Positions 1 to 7,709 are shown, counted from the first letter of the stretch. The stretch is DNA of 13,464 nt from an uncultured Oscillospiraceae bacterium (GCA_947627085.1 CANQUO010000042.1:1-13464), one strand, 5' to 3'. Numbers and translations are program-made. The notes: a model not told the origin generated them from the letters alone.

Positions 1-1141
1 CGTACTCACCCCGTGGCCGGAGCTCAAGCATACGCCGGGCGAAGAACACAAGCCCCACGGCGGCGCAGGTCTCGGAGTAGGCGGCGTCGGAGGGGAGATC
101 GAAGGGGTAGGAGAATGCCTCCCCGTCCCTTGTGCCGCCAACGCCGCCGGTTATGTACATTTTTTCATGTACGGCGCTGTGCCATAGCCTGTCGCAGGCA
201 TCATGAAGGTCCTTATCCCCGGTGAGCCTCGCCACGTCGGCGATGCCAGAGGCAAGATACATGCACCGCACCGCGTGGCCCACGGCCTCGTCCTGCTCCA
301 GCACCGGTTTCGCGGCCAGGTAATAGGCAAGGCGCTCCGGAGTATCGTCGCTCACGGATTTGCCGTCGAGAGCGGCGTTTTTTCTTTTTTCCGCGGTGAA
401 ATAGTTGGGCTCCGTCCCACGCCGCCTGATAAAAAGCTCCGAAAGCTCAAGATATTTAGTCTCCCCCGTGAGCTCCGAAAGCTTAGCCAGGGCCATCTCG
501 GCTATCTCGTGGCCCGGGTAGCCGGGGCGCCCCTTGGGGCCCAGCTTATCGTAGACGAAGTCCGCAAAGCCCCGGGCGACGTTAAGGAGCTTATCCTTCC
601 CCGTGGCCTCAAAATAGGCGCAGGCGGCCTCGATAAGGTGGCCCATGCAGTATAGCTCATGGTTGTCCCGGAGGTTCGTCAGGGCCCGCTCCATGCCGGA
701 GAGTATGTAATATGTGTCGATGTAGCCGGAGGGGAGCTGGGCGTTACCGATAAGCTCGATGGCCCAGTCGCATCTTTCCTCAAGCTCCGTATCCCTCTCC
801 GAGGCCAGCACATATGCCGCCGCCTCCAGCCATTTATATAGGTCAGAATCCTGAAAAACAAAGCCGTAGAATTTATCCGGGTCCGGCGTCTCATCTGCCC
901 CGGGAAAGACGGAAAAGCCCGGGTCGGACCACCGGGGCTCATGAAAGCCCGGCTCACCCCGGCGGGCGTTGAGCCTTGCCGCGGCCTTGAAATTGTGTAT
1001 GCAGAAGCTTTTCTCCGCGCCCTCTATCTCGTCGTTGAGGGCCCGCCACTGGTAGGGGAGTATGACGTTTTTGGCAAGGTCCCGTATTTTTGACCAGAAG
1101 GGGTCGGAGATGACCACGTTTTTGACGCTGACAGGTCTCAT
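1..1141 (-). CDS. GH127 beta-L-arabinofuranosidase-like glycoside hydrolase (3' end outside window)
   Basis: The open frame starts at ATG 1141-1139 and is still open at the left edge, giving 380 residues of a family that is usually about 630-660 long. Family assignment rests on the N-terminus (MRPVSVKNVVISDPFW), ARLNARRGEPGFHEPRW-type sequence, SGYIDTYY and ITGGVGGTRDGE. In the GH127 enzyme HypBA1 the acid/base is Glu322 and zinc ligands include Glu338 and Cys340. Here GEAF has its Glu at residue 341, and SETC places Glu357 and Cys359, reproducing the 16-residue spacing exactly. The catalytic cysteine lies beyond the window. Known members release beta-L-arabinofuranose from plant glycans or glycoproteins. 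No signal peptide is seen, so cytoplasmic action on imported oligosaccharides is likely. It follows the GH2 gene after 13 bases holding a G-rich ribosome binding site, so the two are cotranscribed. Substrate is inferred. Confidence 0.88.
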   Translation of the reverse strand, partial: MRPVSVKNVVISDPFWSKIRDLAKNVILPYQWRALNDEIEGAEKSFCIHNFKAAARLNARRGEPGFHEPRWSDPGFSVFPGADETPDPDKFYGFVFQDSDLYKWLEAAAYVLASERDTELEERCDWAIELIGNAQLPSGYIDTYYILSGMERALTNLRDNHELYCMGHLIEAACAYFEATGKDKLLNVARGFADFVYDKLGPKGRPGYPGHEIAEMALAKLSELTGETKYLELSELFIRRRGTEPNYFTAEKRKNAALDGKSVSDDTPERLAYYLAAKPVLEQDEAVGHAVRCMYLASGIADVARLTGDKDLHDACDRLWHSAVHEKMYITGGVGGTRDGEAFSYPFDLPSDAAYSETCAAVGLVFFARRMLELRPRGEY

Positions 1142-1154
1142 TTATCCCGCCCCC

Positions 1155-3521
1155 TTAAGTAAAATCAAATTCCACCGTCTGCCGGTCAAAGCCCTCCACG
1201 TCTATGAAAAGCGCGGCTTTTCCGGCCTTTTTCGGCGCTCTTACGGATAGCATAACATGTCCGGAGTGAGTTGGCAAGCACTTTTTACCAAAAGTGAAGT
1301 CCGTCCAGGCGTCGCCGTTGTCAGCCAGGACCTGGCCGCCGCCGGAAAGCTCCCATGAAACCATTTTTTCCTCGGAGGTGTAGCGTATGCCGTGGGCGTC
1401 GTTGACATATACGTCCACGAAAGCCACGCTGTGCCCGTCGGCGGGAAGGCATGTCCTGTCCGTTACGATATCCAGGGACGCCGGGGCGTAGTCTGAGTAC
1501 AGTATGTCCTCGCAGACCTTCATATTTCCCACATACCCCTCGGCCCTCAGGACCCCGGGGATGAAGGGGAGGCGAAAGTGTATCATGCCGTCGGGGAAAT
1601 CGGCAAGCCTTCCGGTCCTGTACGGCTGTGAGTTTTGATAGAGCTTCACCGTGTCGCAGTTTGTGAAGGCCGCCACGTGCATCACCTTTTCAAACTGGTC
1701 GTAGCCCCAGTGCCGGCGCATCTGGGGAAAGCCCCACATGCCCCGGGCGCCGTCCCAGGGTTCGGACTCGTCAAAGACAGCTAATTTCAGCATGGGCTTG
1801 GATAGCCACCTGGAGGCGCAGTACCAGCCCCGGAGCTTGATATCTCCCGTGGAGTCGAGCGCGCTCCCGGTCCAGCCCCGAAGGGGCCAGAAGGGGCTCT
1901 CGCCCAGATAGTCAACGCCCGCCCACAGTATGGCCCCGGCCACCCAGTCGTAGCGGCGGACCACCTCCCAGGGCCCCTCGGGGCTCATGTTAACGTGGTC
2001 GGCAAAGCGTGAGTCCCCACGGTAGAGCGTCCGGACCTCGGAGCCGATGATGGGCTTGCGCATGCCGCTCTCCCGGAGCTTTTCGTAAAACTGCTCCATG
2101 TAATTTCCGCAAAATACGTCCACAATGTCCGCGTACCTCCGGGCCATTTCCAGCCTTTTCCCCAATGGCGTGGTGTCGTTTGCCTCGGGGAGGACGAAGC
2201 CCATGAGCACGCATGTGACGGCCCTGGTGGGGTCGAACCTCCGGCAGGCGTCGCAAAGTGTTTTCAACGTCTCATAGAAGCGCTCCGTATACTGCCCACG
2301 GACCTCGTTGCCAACGCTCCACAATATAACTGACGGGTGGTTCGCGTCCCGGCGGACCATGGTCTCAAGGTCCGAAAGGCGCTCTAAGTCCGATATGGCG
2401 TCAAAATACATGGAGCTGTGGCCCCACTTGTCATATAGCTCGTCGATAAGGAAAAAGCCCAGCTCGTCGATGAGGTCGTATACCTCCTCCGCCATGGGGT
2501 TGTGGCTCGCCCTTATGGTGTTTACGCCGAGAGATTTAAGCACCGTCAGTCTGCGCCGCCACACCTCGATGGGCGCCGCCGCGCCGAAAACACCGCCGTC
2601 GTGGTGGAGGTTCACGCCCCAGAGCTTTGTTTTTCTGGAATTCAATAAAAATCCGTCCTCGGAGTCAAACTCCGCCTTCCGCACGCCGAAGCGGACGGTG
2701 TGTTCATCTTCTATGCCCTCGCCCACAATGGCAACCTTCGCGGTATACAGGGCGGGGCTGTCCGGAGACCATAGGAGGGGAGAGCGGAGGTCAAAATCAA
2801 GGCTTGCCTTTTTATCGCTGTTGACAGTGCCTGAATACACGCATATCCCGTCCGGGGCGAGGACGTTTACACGTATTTCACAGCCTGAATATTCCCCCTC
2901 GGCCTCAATGTCCATATGTACGTGGGCAAGGTCGCACCGTATGCCTTCCACGTCCGGCACGTCGCCCTTTGGGCCCCGCGTCACGGGGACGGCGTTTATC
3001 CTTATGCCGTCGTGGACGATGCGGGCGGAGTCTTGGACCAAAAGCCACACGTTCCGATAAATTCCCGCTCCGGAGTACCACCTGTCGCCCCCGGCGGCCA
3101 CCCAGCCGCCACTGTTCCGGTTGTCCACCCGGACGGCCAGGACGTTCTCATCACCAAGCCGGAGCTTATCCGTCATGTCGCACAGCACCGGCAGATACCC
3201 GTAGGCCCGCCCGCCAATGAGTTGGCCGTTTAAGTAGACTTCGCTAAAGCGCTGTACCCCGTCAAAGAGCACCCGCACGCGTTTACCCCGCCACACCTCC
3301 GGCGCTGTAAAGCGACGCCTGTATACCCCCACGCCGCCACGTGGGAAAAACCCCTGGGACTTATCACTGTCCTCGGTCCTTTGGCCCTCTATCTGCCAGT
3401 CGTGGGGAAGGTCCACCTCCCGAAAGCCCCCGTCGTCAAAATCAAAGTCGACCGCTTCGCGCTCCTCCGTGAGACAAAACCGCCAGCCGTCATTGAACCC
3501 GACCCTGCAATCTTCCACCAA
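1155..3521 (-). CDS. Glycoside hydrolase family 2 enzyme (beta-galactosidase-like)
   Basis: A 788-residue GH2 protein. In order: N-terminal jelly-roll sugar-binding domain (about 5-165, with DLPHDW at 38-42 and FDGVQRFSEVYLNG), an immunoglobulin-like domain (about 170-285), the TIM barrel (about 290-590) and C-terminal beta domains (about 620-788) with the VSWELSGGGQVLADNGD pattern common in GH2 beta-galactosidases. HNPMAEEVYDLIDELG is the family signature; NHPSVILWSVGNE gives the acid/base Glu406 and IIGSE the nucleophile Glu495. There is no signal peptide, suggesting a cytoplasmic exo-glycosidase. GH2 covers several activities, so galactosidase is only the likeliest; the GH127 partner suggests plant arabino-galactoside breakdown. 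The start is uncertain: TTG at 3521 lies 5 bases after GGAGG, while GTG at 3518 lies 8 bases after it and may be the true start. Confidence 0.93.
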   Translation of the reverse strand: MVEDCRVGFNDGWRFCLTEEREAVDFDFDDGGFREVDLPHDWQIEGQRTEDSDKSQGFFPRGGVGVYRRRFTAPEVWRGKRVRVLFDGVQRFSEVYLNGQLIGGRAYGYLPVLCDMTDKLRLGDENVLAVRVDNRNSGGWVAAGGDRWYSGAGIYRNVWLLVQDSARIVHDGIRINAVPVTRGPKGDVPDVEGIRCDLAHVHMDIEAEGEYSGCEIRVNVLAPDGICVYSGTVNSDKKASLDFDLRSPLLWSPDSPALYTAKVAIVGEGIEDEHTVRFGVRKAEFDSEDGFLLNSRKTKLWGVNLHHDGGVFGAAAPIEVWRRRLTVLKSLGVNTIRASHNPMAEEVYDLIDELGFFLIDELYDKWGHSSMYFDAISDLERLSDLETMVRRDANHPSVILWSVGNEVRGQYTERFYETLKTLCDACRRFDPTRAVTCVLMGFVLPEANDTTPLGKRLEMARRYADIVDVFCGNYMEQFYEKLRESGMRKPIIGSEVRTLYRGDSRFADHVNMSPEGPWEVVRRYDWVAGAILWAGVDYLGESPFWPLRGWTGSALDSTGDIKLRGWYCASRWLSKPMLKLAVFDESEPWDGARGMWGFPQMRRHWGYDQFEKVMHVAAFTNCDTVKLYQNSQPYRTGRLADFPDGMIHFRLPFIPGVLRAEGYVGNMKVCEDILYSDYAPASLDIVTDRTCLPADGHSVAFVDVYVNDAHGIRYTSEEKMVSWELSGGGQVLADNGDAWTDFTFGKKCLPTHSGHVMLSVRAPKKAGKAALFIDVEGFDRQTVEFDFT

Positions 3522-3550
3522 AATCGCCTCCGCCGTAAAATCCTGCCCCC

Positions 3551-3579
3551 ATTTTACCGCTTTCGCGTAAGTTTTTCAA
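3551..3579 (-). promoter_or_regulatory. Sigma-A promoter of the GH2-GH127 operon
   Basis: Read on the minus strand, TTGAAA (3579-3574) and TAAAAT (3556-3551) are separated by 17 bases, 30 bases upstream of the GH2 start codon. Five of six bases match in each box. I see no clear cre site or other operator. Confidence 0.7.
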
Positions 3580-3623
3580 TGTTCAATCGGACGGAGGGAG
3601 CGGGAAAGTTGGTAAAAAAGTGC

Positions 3624-3654
3624 GGAAAAGAAAAGCCCCTCCCTTTGGGAGGGG
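3624..3654 (-). terminator. Rho-independent terminator of the spoVAD-spoVAEB operon
   Basis: On the minus strand an 8-bp perfect stem (CCCCTCCC / GGGAGGGG, 3-base loop, 3654-3636) is followed by CTTTTCTTTT. It lies about 95 bases beyond the spoVAEB stop and upstream of the GH2 promoter. It is formed by the outer end of the palindromic repeat at 3634-3741. Confidence 0.65.
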
Positions 3655-3741
3655 TGGCCGAGCGAAGCGATGGCCGGGGTGGGCCGAATCTCCGTCAACC
3701 AACTCGGACCCACCCCCTGCCCCCTCCCAGAGGGAGGGGCT
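3634..3741. repeat. Palindromic intergenic repeat element (MITE/REP-like)
   Basis: A 108-base element with perfect 10-base inverted ends (AGCCCCTCCC at 3634 and GGGAGGGGCT ending at 3741). Each end is itself a hairpin (stems 3636-3643/3647-3654 and 3721-3728/3732-3739). Inner arms also pair: GGGTGGGCCGA near 3678-3688 against TCGGACCCACCC near 3704-3716, with one mismatch. The left half has an extra block with a small GGCCGAGCGAAGCGATGGCC fold. It has no coding capacity of its own. This nested architecture is typical of dispersed palindromic repeats in clostridial genomes; multi-copy status cannot be shown from one window. Confidence 0.7.
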
Positions 3742-3749
3742 GCGCGATT

Positions 3750-4121
3750 TCAGCTTTTATCACCTGGTTTAAATATAACTGATACGATATACCCGAAGAA
3801 CACGGCGGCGGCGATGCCTCCGGCGGCGGCGGTGAAGCCGCCGGTGAAGGCGCCGAGAAGGCCCTTCTCCTCCACCGCTTTTTTTACTCCCTTCGCAAGG
3901 TTGTTGCCAAAGCCCGTGAGGGGCACGGTGGCCCCGGCCCCGGCCCAGTCGGCGAAGGGCTGATATATCCCCAGGGCCCCCAGGACCACGCCCACCACCA
4001 CGTAGCAGGTGAGTATGCGGGCGGGGGTGAGCTTTGTCTTGTCGATGAGTATCTGGCCGATGAGGCACAGGGCCCCGCCGGCCAAAAAGGCCCGCAGATA
4101 CTGCATAATGTCGAATTTCAT
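3750..4121 (-). CDS. spoVAE: Stage V sporulation protein AE (SpoVAEB-type), DPA channel subunit
   Basis: A 123-residue membrane protein of normal family length. Hydrophobic segments lie at about 8-25, 36-53 and 90-117, with the family signature GIYQPFADWAGAGATVPLTGFGNNLAKG in the middle, given here only to name it in part: GIYQPFADWAGAGATVPL, then TGFGNNLAKG. SpoVA proteins sit in the inner forespore membrane and move calcium-dipicolinic acid into the spore during sporulation and out on germination. The start is ATG 4121, 8 bases after GAGG; that site overlaps the TGA of spoVAD 10 bases upstream, indicating translational linkage. The gene ends 8 bases before the palindromic repeat. Identification is by recognition of the family pattern. 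Confidence 0.93.
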   Translation of the reverse strand: MKFDIMQYLRAFLAGGALCLIGQILIDKTKLTPARILTCYVVVGVVLGALGIYQPFADWAGAGATVPLTGFGNNLAKGVKKAVEEKGLLGAFTGGFTAAAGGIAAAVFFGYIVSVIFKPGDKS

Positions 4122-4131
4122 GTCATAAACC

Positions 4132-5148
4132 TCACTTCGTCTTTGAGATAACCACGGAGCAGGCGATGGAGGGGATGGACTCGCCCTGCATGGTGGTGGT
4201 TGGGGAGAGGAGCGCGCCGGTGGCGGTGAAAAGTATCCTGTTCCAGCGCCCCTCCCGGATGCCGTTGAGGAGATACCCGCACAGCACCGAGGCCGCGCAC
4301 CCGCAACCGGAGCCGCCGGCGTGGACGTCCTGCTTTTTCCTGTCGAAAATCAAAAGCCCGCAGTCGGCGTGGCGGGAGGCCAGGTCCACCCCGTCGGAGG
4401 CGAAGAAGTCACAAAGTATGGCGCTCCCCACCTCGCCCAGGTCCCCGGTGACAATGAGGTCGTAGGCGTCGGGACCCACGGACAGGTCCTCAAAGTGCGT
4501 CCTTATGGTGTCATAGGCCGCGGGGGCCATTGCGGCGCCCATGTTGTTGGCGTCGGTGACGCCGTTGTCCACCATCTTGCCCGGGGTCACATGCGTCACA
4601 TAGGGCCCGGGGCCCTCGGCGGAGAGGACCGCCGCGCCGGAGCCGGTGACGGTCCACTGGGCGGAGGGCGGACGCTGGCCGCCGTACTCAAGGGGCGTGC
4701 GGAACTGCCGCTCGGCGGAGCAGAAGTGGGAGCTCGTCACAGCTAAAACATTGTCCGCAAAGCCCCCGTCGATGGTCAGCGCCGCCAGGGCCAGACTCTC
4801 GGCCATGGTGGAGCAGGCCCCGTAGACGCCGAACATGGGTATGTTCGTCTCCCGGACGCCGAAGGTGGTGCCCACACACTGGTTTAAAAGGTCCCCGCAG
4901 AACATGCAGTTTACGGCGGAATTTGAGAGGTTAGCCTTGCTGAGAGCGAGACCCGCGGCCTTTTTCACCAGGGCGCTCTCGGCCTTCTCCCAGGTTTTTT
5001 CGCCCAGGAACGAGTCCTCGGTTATGAAGTCGAAGCTGTCGCGCAAGGGCCCCTCGCCCTCCTTTTTGCCCACCACGCAGGCGTGACCCGCGAAGGAGGG
5101 GGGATTTTGGAGGACGAAGGTCTGCTTGCCGGAAAGTTTTGATGCCAT
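4132..5148 (-). CDS. spoVAD: Stage V sporulation protein AD (SpoVAD)
   Basis: A 338-residue protein of normal SpoVAD length with a thiolase-like fold. FVLQNPPSFAGHACVVGKKE opens the conserved part (about 11-30); GVYGACSTMAESLALA (about 107-122) carries Cys112 at the position matching the thiolase active-site cysteine. GGFADNVLAVTSSHFCSAERQFR and the glycine-rich GGSGCGCAASVL are also family landmarks. SpoVAD binds dipicolinic acid and is a soluble partner of the SpoVA channel in the forespore. ATG 5148 follows AAAGGTGAT with 4-8 bases of spacing. It is first in an operon with spoVAEB. Normally spoVAC precedes spoVAD; here the next gene upstream is a divergent DNA glycosylase, so spoVAC is not in this operon. 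Confidence 0.95.
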   Translation of the reverse strand: MASKLSGKQTFVLQNPPSFAGHACVVGKKEGEGPLRDSFDFITEDSFLGEKTWEKAESALVKKAAGLALSKANLSNSAVNCMFCGDLLNQCVGTTFGVRETNIPMFGVYGACSTMAESLALAALTIDGGFADNVLAVTSSHFCSAERQFRTPLEYGGQRPPSAQWTVTGSGAAVLSAEGPGPYVTHVTPGKMVDNGVTDANNMGAAMAPAAYDTIRTHFEDLSVGPDAYDLIVTGDLGEVGSAILCDFFASDGVDLASRHADCGLLIFDRKKQDVHAGGSGCGCAASVLCGYLLNGIREGRWNRILFTATGALLSPTTTMQGESIPSIACSVVISKTK

Positions 5149-5169
5149 CTATATCACCTTTAAAGTAAA

Positions 5170-5205
5170 TTTCACCGTTATATTTCCACGGCTTCGCGAA
5201 AAAAA
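5170..5205 (-). promoter_or_regulatory. Possible forespore-type promoter of spoVAD
   Basis: On the minus strand upstream of spoVAD there is GTGAATT, then about 16-17 bases, then GGAAATATAA. In Bacillus spoVA is under sigma-G, and this resembles sigma-F/sigma-G boxes only loosely (TGAAT-like -35, AT-rich -10). No good sigma-A promoter is visible on this strand. The boundaries are approximate and the assignment is tentative. Confidence 0.25.
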
Positions 5206-5219
5206 TTCACCGCCGCCGA

Positions 5220-5248
5220 TTTACGCCGGGAAGGATAAGTGATATAAT
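5220..5248 (+). promoter_or_regulatory. Sigma-A promoter of the DNA glycosylase gene
   Basis: TTTACG (5220-5225), a 17-base spacer, and a perfect TATAAT (5243-5248). The predicted leader is about 20 purine-rich bases before ATG 5276. Confidence 0.7.
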
Positions 5249-5275
5249 CGAAAAAAAGAAAAAAGGGGCGAGGAC

Positions 5276-6088
5276 ATGAACGAGGTCGAGATAAAGACGA
5301 GCGACGATTTTGATTTGAAAAAGATATTCGAGTGCGGCCAGTGCTTCCGCTGGAACGAGTGTCCGGACGGGGGATATCTGGGTGTGGCCATGGGCAAGGC
5401 CGCGAAGATACGCCGGGACGGGGACAGGATACTCATAACCGGCTCTGAGCGGGACCTTAAGGAGGTCTGGCATGAGTATTTTGACCTTGACCGGGATTAC
5501 AGGTCGCTCAGGCAGAGCGTGTGCGTGGACGCTTATATGAAAGACGCCTCGGACTACGGGGCGGGGATAAGGATACTAAATCAGGACAGGTGGGAGACGC
5601 TGTGCTCCTTCATAATCTCCCAGTGCAACAACATACCGAGGATAAAAAAGATAGTTGAGACAATGTGCCGGTGCTTTGGGGAGGAGACTTATCTTGAAAA
5701 CGAGAGGTTCTACTCATTCCCTGACGCCGGGACGATAGCGAGACTTGAGCCGGAGGACTTGGCCCCCTTAAGGTGCGGCTACCGGGCGCCATACATAATC
5801 GCGGCGGCGAGAGCCGTGGACGAGGGGGCGCTGGATTTAGAGGCCCTTTCCCACGCCGACCTTGCAAGCGCCAAAAAGGCCCTGACGGCTCTCCCGGGGA
5901 TAGGGGAGAAAGTGGCAAACTGCGTCATTTTGTTCTCCCTTCGTATTGGCTCGGCCTTCCCCGTGGACGTGTGGATGAAAAAGGCCATCGCTGAACATTA
6001 CCCGGAGGGATTTGACAGCTCGGTATTTGGCGAAAACGCCGGACTTGCTCAGCAATACATGTTTTATTATCAGCGGGAAAACTCTTGA
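5276..6088 (+). CDS. ogg: 8-oxoguanine DNA glycosylase/AP lyase, OGG1 type
   Basis: A 270-residue HhH-GPD base-excision repair enzyme that removes 8-oxoguanine paired with C. GQCFRW (21-26) corresponds to the OGG1 QSFRW motif in the N-terminal domain. The helix-hairpin-helix is LPGIGEKVANC (206-216), where Lys212 aligns with catalytic Lys249 of human OGG1. PVDVWM (229-234) supplies the catalytic aspartate, Asp231, matching Asp268. The N-terminal half is the TBP-like domain and the rest the alpha-helical HhH domain. The length is typical for clostridial OGG1-like proteins. ATG 5276 has a GAGG-like site and a sigma-A promoter in front. It is divergent from spoVAD and separated from guaB by 63 bases. 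Confidence 0.92.
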   Translation: MNEVEIKTSDDFDLKKIFECGQCFRWNECPDGGYLGVAMGKAAKIRRDGDRILITGSERDLKEVWHEYFDLDRDYRSLRQSVCVDAYMKDASDYGAGIRILNQDRWETLCSFIISQCNNIPRIKKIVETMCRCFGEETYLENERFYSFPDAGTIARLEPEDLAPLRCGYRAPYIIAAARAVDEGALDLEALSHADLASAKKALTALPGIGEKVANCVILFSLRIGSAFPVDVWMKKAIAEHYPEGFDSSVFGENAGLAQQYMFYYQRENS

Positions 6089-6114
6089 CACATACGGGCG
6101 AAAAATGATAACAT
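6085..6114 (+). promoter_or_regulatory. guaB promoter overlapping the glycosylase stop codon
   Basis: A perfect -35 TTGACA (6085-6090) includes the TGA stop of the upstream gene (6086-6088). After 18 bases there is an extended -10, TGATAACAT (6106-6114). It gives a leader of about 30 bases with AGAGGAG before ATG 6152. The -10 is imperfect (4 of 6), so its exact register is uncertain. Confidence 0.55.
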
Positions 6115-6151
6115 ACCAGCAATATATGAGAATTGAGAGAGGAGCTTTTTC

Positions 6152-7663
6152 ATGGCCTACATCTATCCCGAACCGTCAAGGACCTTCAGCGAGTATCTTC
6201 TTGTCCCCGGCTACTCCGGGCCCAACTGCATCCCCGACAACGTGAGCCTGCGCACGCCGCTGGTCAAGTTCAAAAAGGGCGAGGAGCCGGCGATCTCCAT
6301 GAACATACCCATGACCTCCGCCATAATGCAGGCCGTCTCCGACGACAAGATGGCCGTGGCGCTGGCAAGAGAGGGCGGAGTCAGCTTCATCTACGGCTCC
6401 CAGACCGTGGAGGACCAGGCGGCGATGGTGGCGAGGGCCAAGGCATATAAGTCCGGCTTTGTCGTCTCCGACTCCAACATAAAGCCCACCGGGACCTTGA
6501 ATGAGCTTTTGAAGCTCACCGAGCGTACGGGCCACTCCACTGTGGCGGTCACTGAGGACGGCGGCCCCAACGGAAAGCTTCTGGGCATGGTGACCCGCCG
6601 TGATTACCGGCTTTCACGTATGACCGGCCTTGAGAGCGTGGAGAGCTTCATGACCCCCCTTGACAAATTAGTGACCGCCCCGGCCAGCACCACCCTGAAG
6701 GAGGCCAACGATATAATTTGGGAGCACAAGGTCAACACCCTGCCCATAGTTGACGACAAGGGCGGGCTTGTCTACTTCGTATTCCGCAAGGACTACGACT
6801 CCCACAAGGAAAACCCCCTGGAGCTTCTCGACGCGGACAAAAAGTACGTGGTTGGCGCGGGCATAAACACCCGCGACTACGCCACCCGTGTCCCGGCGCT
6901 GGTGGAGGCCGGAGCGGACGTTCTGTGTATCGACTCCTCCGAGGGCTTCTCCGAGTGGCAGAGGATGACCATAAACTGGATACGTAAGCATTACGGCGAC
7001 ACCGTCAAGGTCGGTGCGGGCAACGTGGTGGACGCGGACGGCTTCCGCTTTTTGGCCGAGGCCGGGGCGGACTTCGTCAAGGTCGGCATCGGCGGCGGCT
7101 CCATCTGCATCACCCGCGAGCAGAAGGGCATCGGCCGCGGCCAGGCCACGGCGCTCATTGACGTGTGCCATGAGAGGGATAAGTACTTTGAGGAGACCGG
7201 CGTATATGTGCCCGTCTGCTCCGACGGCGGCATCGTCCACGACTATCACTTCACTCTCGCCCTCGCCATGGGCGCGGATTTTCTGATGCTTGGCCGGTAT
7301 TTCGCCAGGTTTGACGAAAGCCCCTCCCGCCGTGTGGCCATCGGCGGCAGCTATATGAAGGAGTACTGGGGCGAGGGAAGCTCCCGCGCCCGCAACTGGC
7401 AGCGCTACGACGTTGGCGGCAAGGAGGGCATGGCCTTTGAGGAGGGCGTGGATTCCTACGTGCCCTACGCCGGCCCCCTCCACGACAACGTGGCCCTGAC
7501 ACTCAGCAAAGTAAAGCACACCATGTGCAACTGCGGGGCGGTGACCATCCCGGAGCTCCAGAAGAAGGCCAAACTCACCCTGGTCGCCGCCACCAGCATC
7601 GTCGAAGGCGGCGCCCACGACGTGGTGCTCAAGGAAAATACCGTCAACGGAAAGAACAAGTAA
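6152..7663 (+). CDS. guaB: IMP dehydrogenase, Tritrichomonas foetus-like type
   Basis: A 503-residue enzyme oxidising IMP to XMP with NAD, the committed step of GMP synthesis. A TIM barrel is interrupted by a CBS pair (Bateman module, about 102-220). The catalytic loop GIGGGSICITREQKGIGRGQ holds Cys319; the flap SSRARNWQRYD carries Arg418 and Tyr419. From memory, T. foetus IMPDH is also 503 residues, with catalytic Cys319 and Arg418/Tyr419, and the two align without visible gaps (VSDSN, WEHK-type, VGAGINTRD, CIDSSEGFSEWQ, YFARF). Lys310 and Glu431, which contribute to the protist enzyme's low mycophenolic acid sensitivity, are both present, as is Arg382. It differs from the usual bacterial GIGPGSICTTR type. 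It has its own promoter and terminator and is monocistronic. Confidence 0.96.
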   Translation: MAYIYPEPSRTFSEYLLVPGYSGPNCIPDNVSLRTPLVKFKKGEEPAISMNIPMTSAIMQAVSDDKMAVALAREGGVSFIYGSQTVEDQAAMVARAKAYKSGFVVSDSNIKPTGTLNELLKLTERTGHSTVAVTEDGGPNGKLLGMVTRRDYRLSRMTGLESVESFMTPLDKLVTAPASTTLKEANDIIWEHKVNTLPIVDDKGGLVYFVFRKDYDSHKENPLELLDADKKYVVGAGINTRDYATRVPALVEAGADVLCIDSSEGFSEWQRMTINWIRKHYGDTVKVGAGNVVDADGFRFLAEAGADFVKVGIGGGSICITREQKGIGRGQATALIDVCHERDKYFEETGVYVPVCSDGGIVHDYHFTLALAMGADFLMLGRYFARFDESPSRRVAIGGSYMKEYWGEGSSRARNWQRYDVGGKEGMAFEEGVDSYVPYAGPLHDNVALTLSKVKHTMCNCGAVTIPELQKKAKLTLVAATSIVEGGAHDVVLKENTVNGKNK

Positions 7664-7670
7664 CCTCCAC

Positions 7671-7700
7671 CTCCCCGGCTCAAAAGCCGGGGAGCTTTTT
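7671..7700 (+). terminator. Rho-independent terminator of guaB
   Basis: A perfect 10-bp stem CTCCCCGGCT / AGCCGGGGAG with a CAAA loop (7671-7694), followed by CTTTTT. It begins 7 bases after the guaB stop codon. Confidence 0.93.
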
Positions 7701-7709
7701 ATGAGCCGG

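Noticed and set aside
13..655. Plus-strand frames at the left edge
   Set aside because: They are antisense to the GH127 gene, whose minus-strand translation shows conserved catalytic motifs.
2308..3060. 250-residue plus-strand open frame opposite the GH2 gene
   Set aside because: It is antisense to conserved GH2 domains, has low-complexity composition rich in Ser/Arg/Pro, has no ribosome site and matches no family.
6668..7618. 316-residue minus-strand open frame opposite guaB
   Set aside because: It lies entirely within the conserved IMP dehydrogenase gene; Gly/Ala/Val/His-rich sequence is the usual shadow of GC-rich coding.
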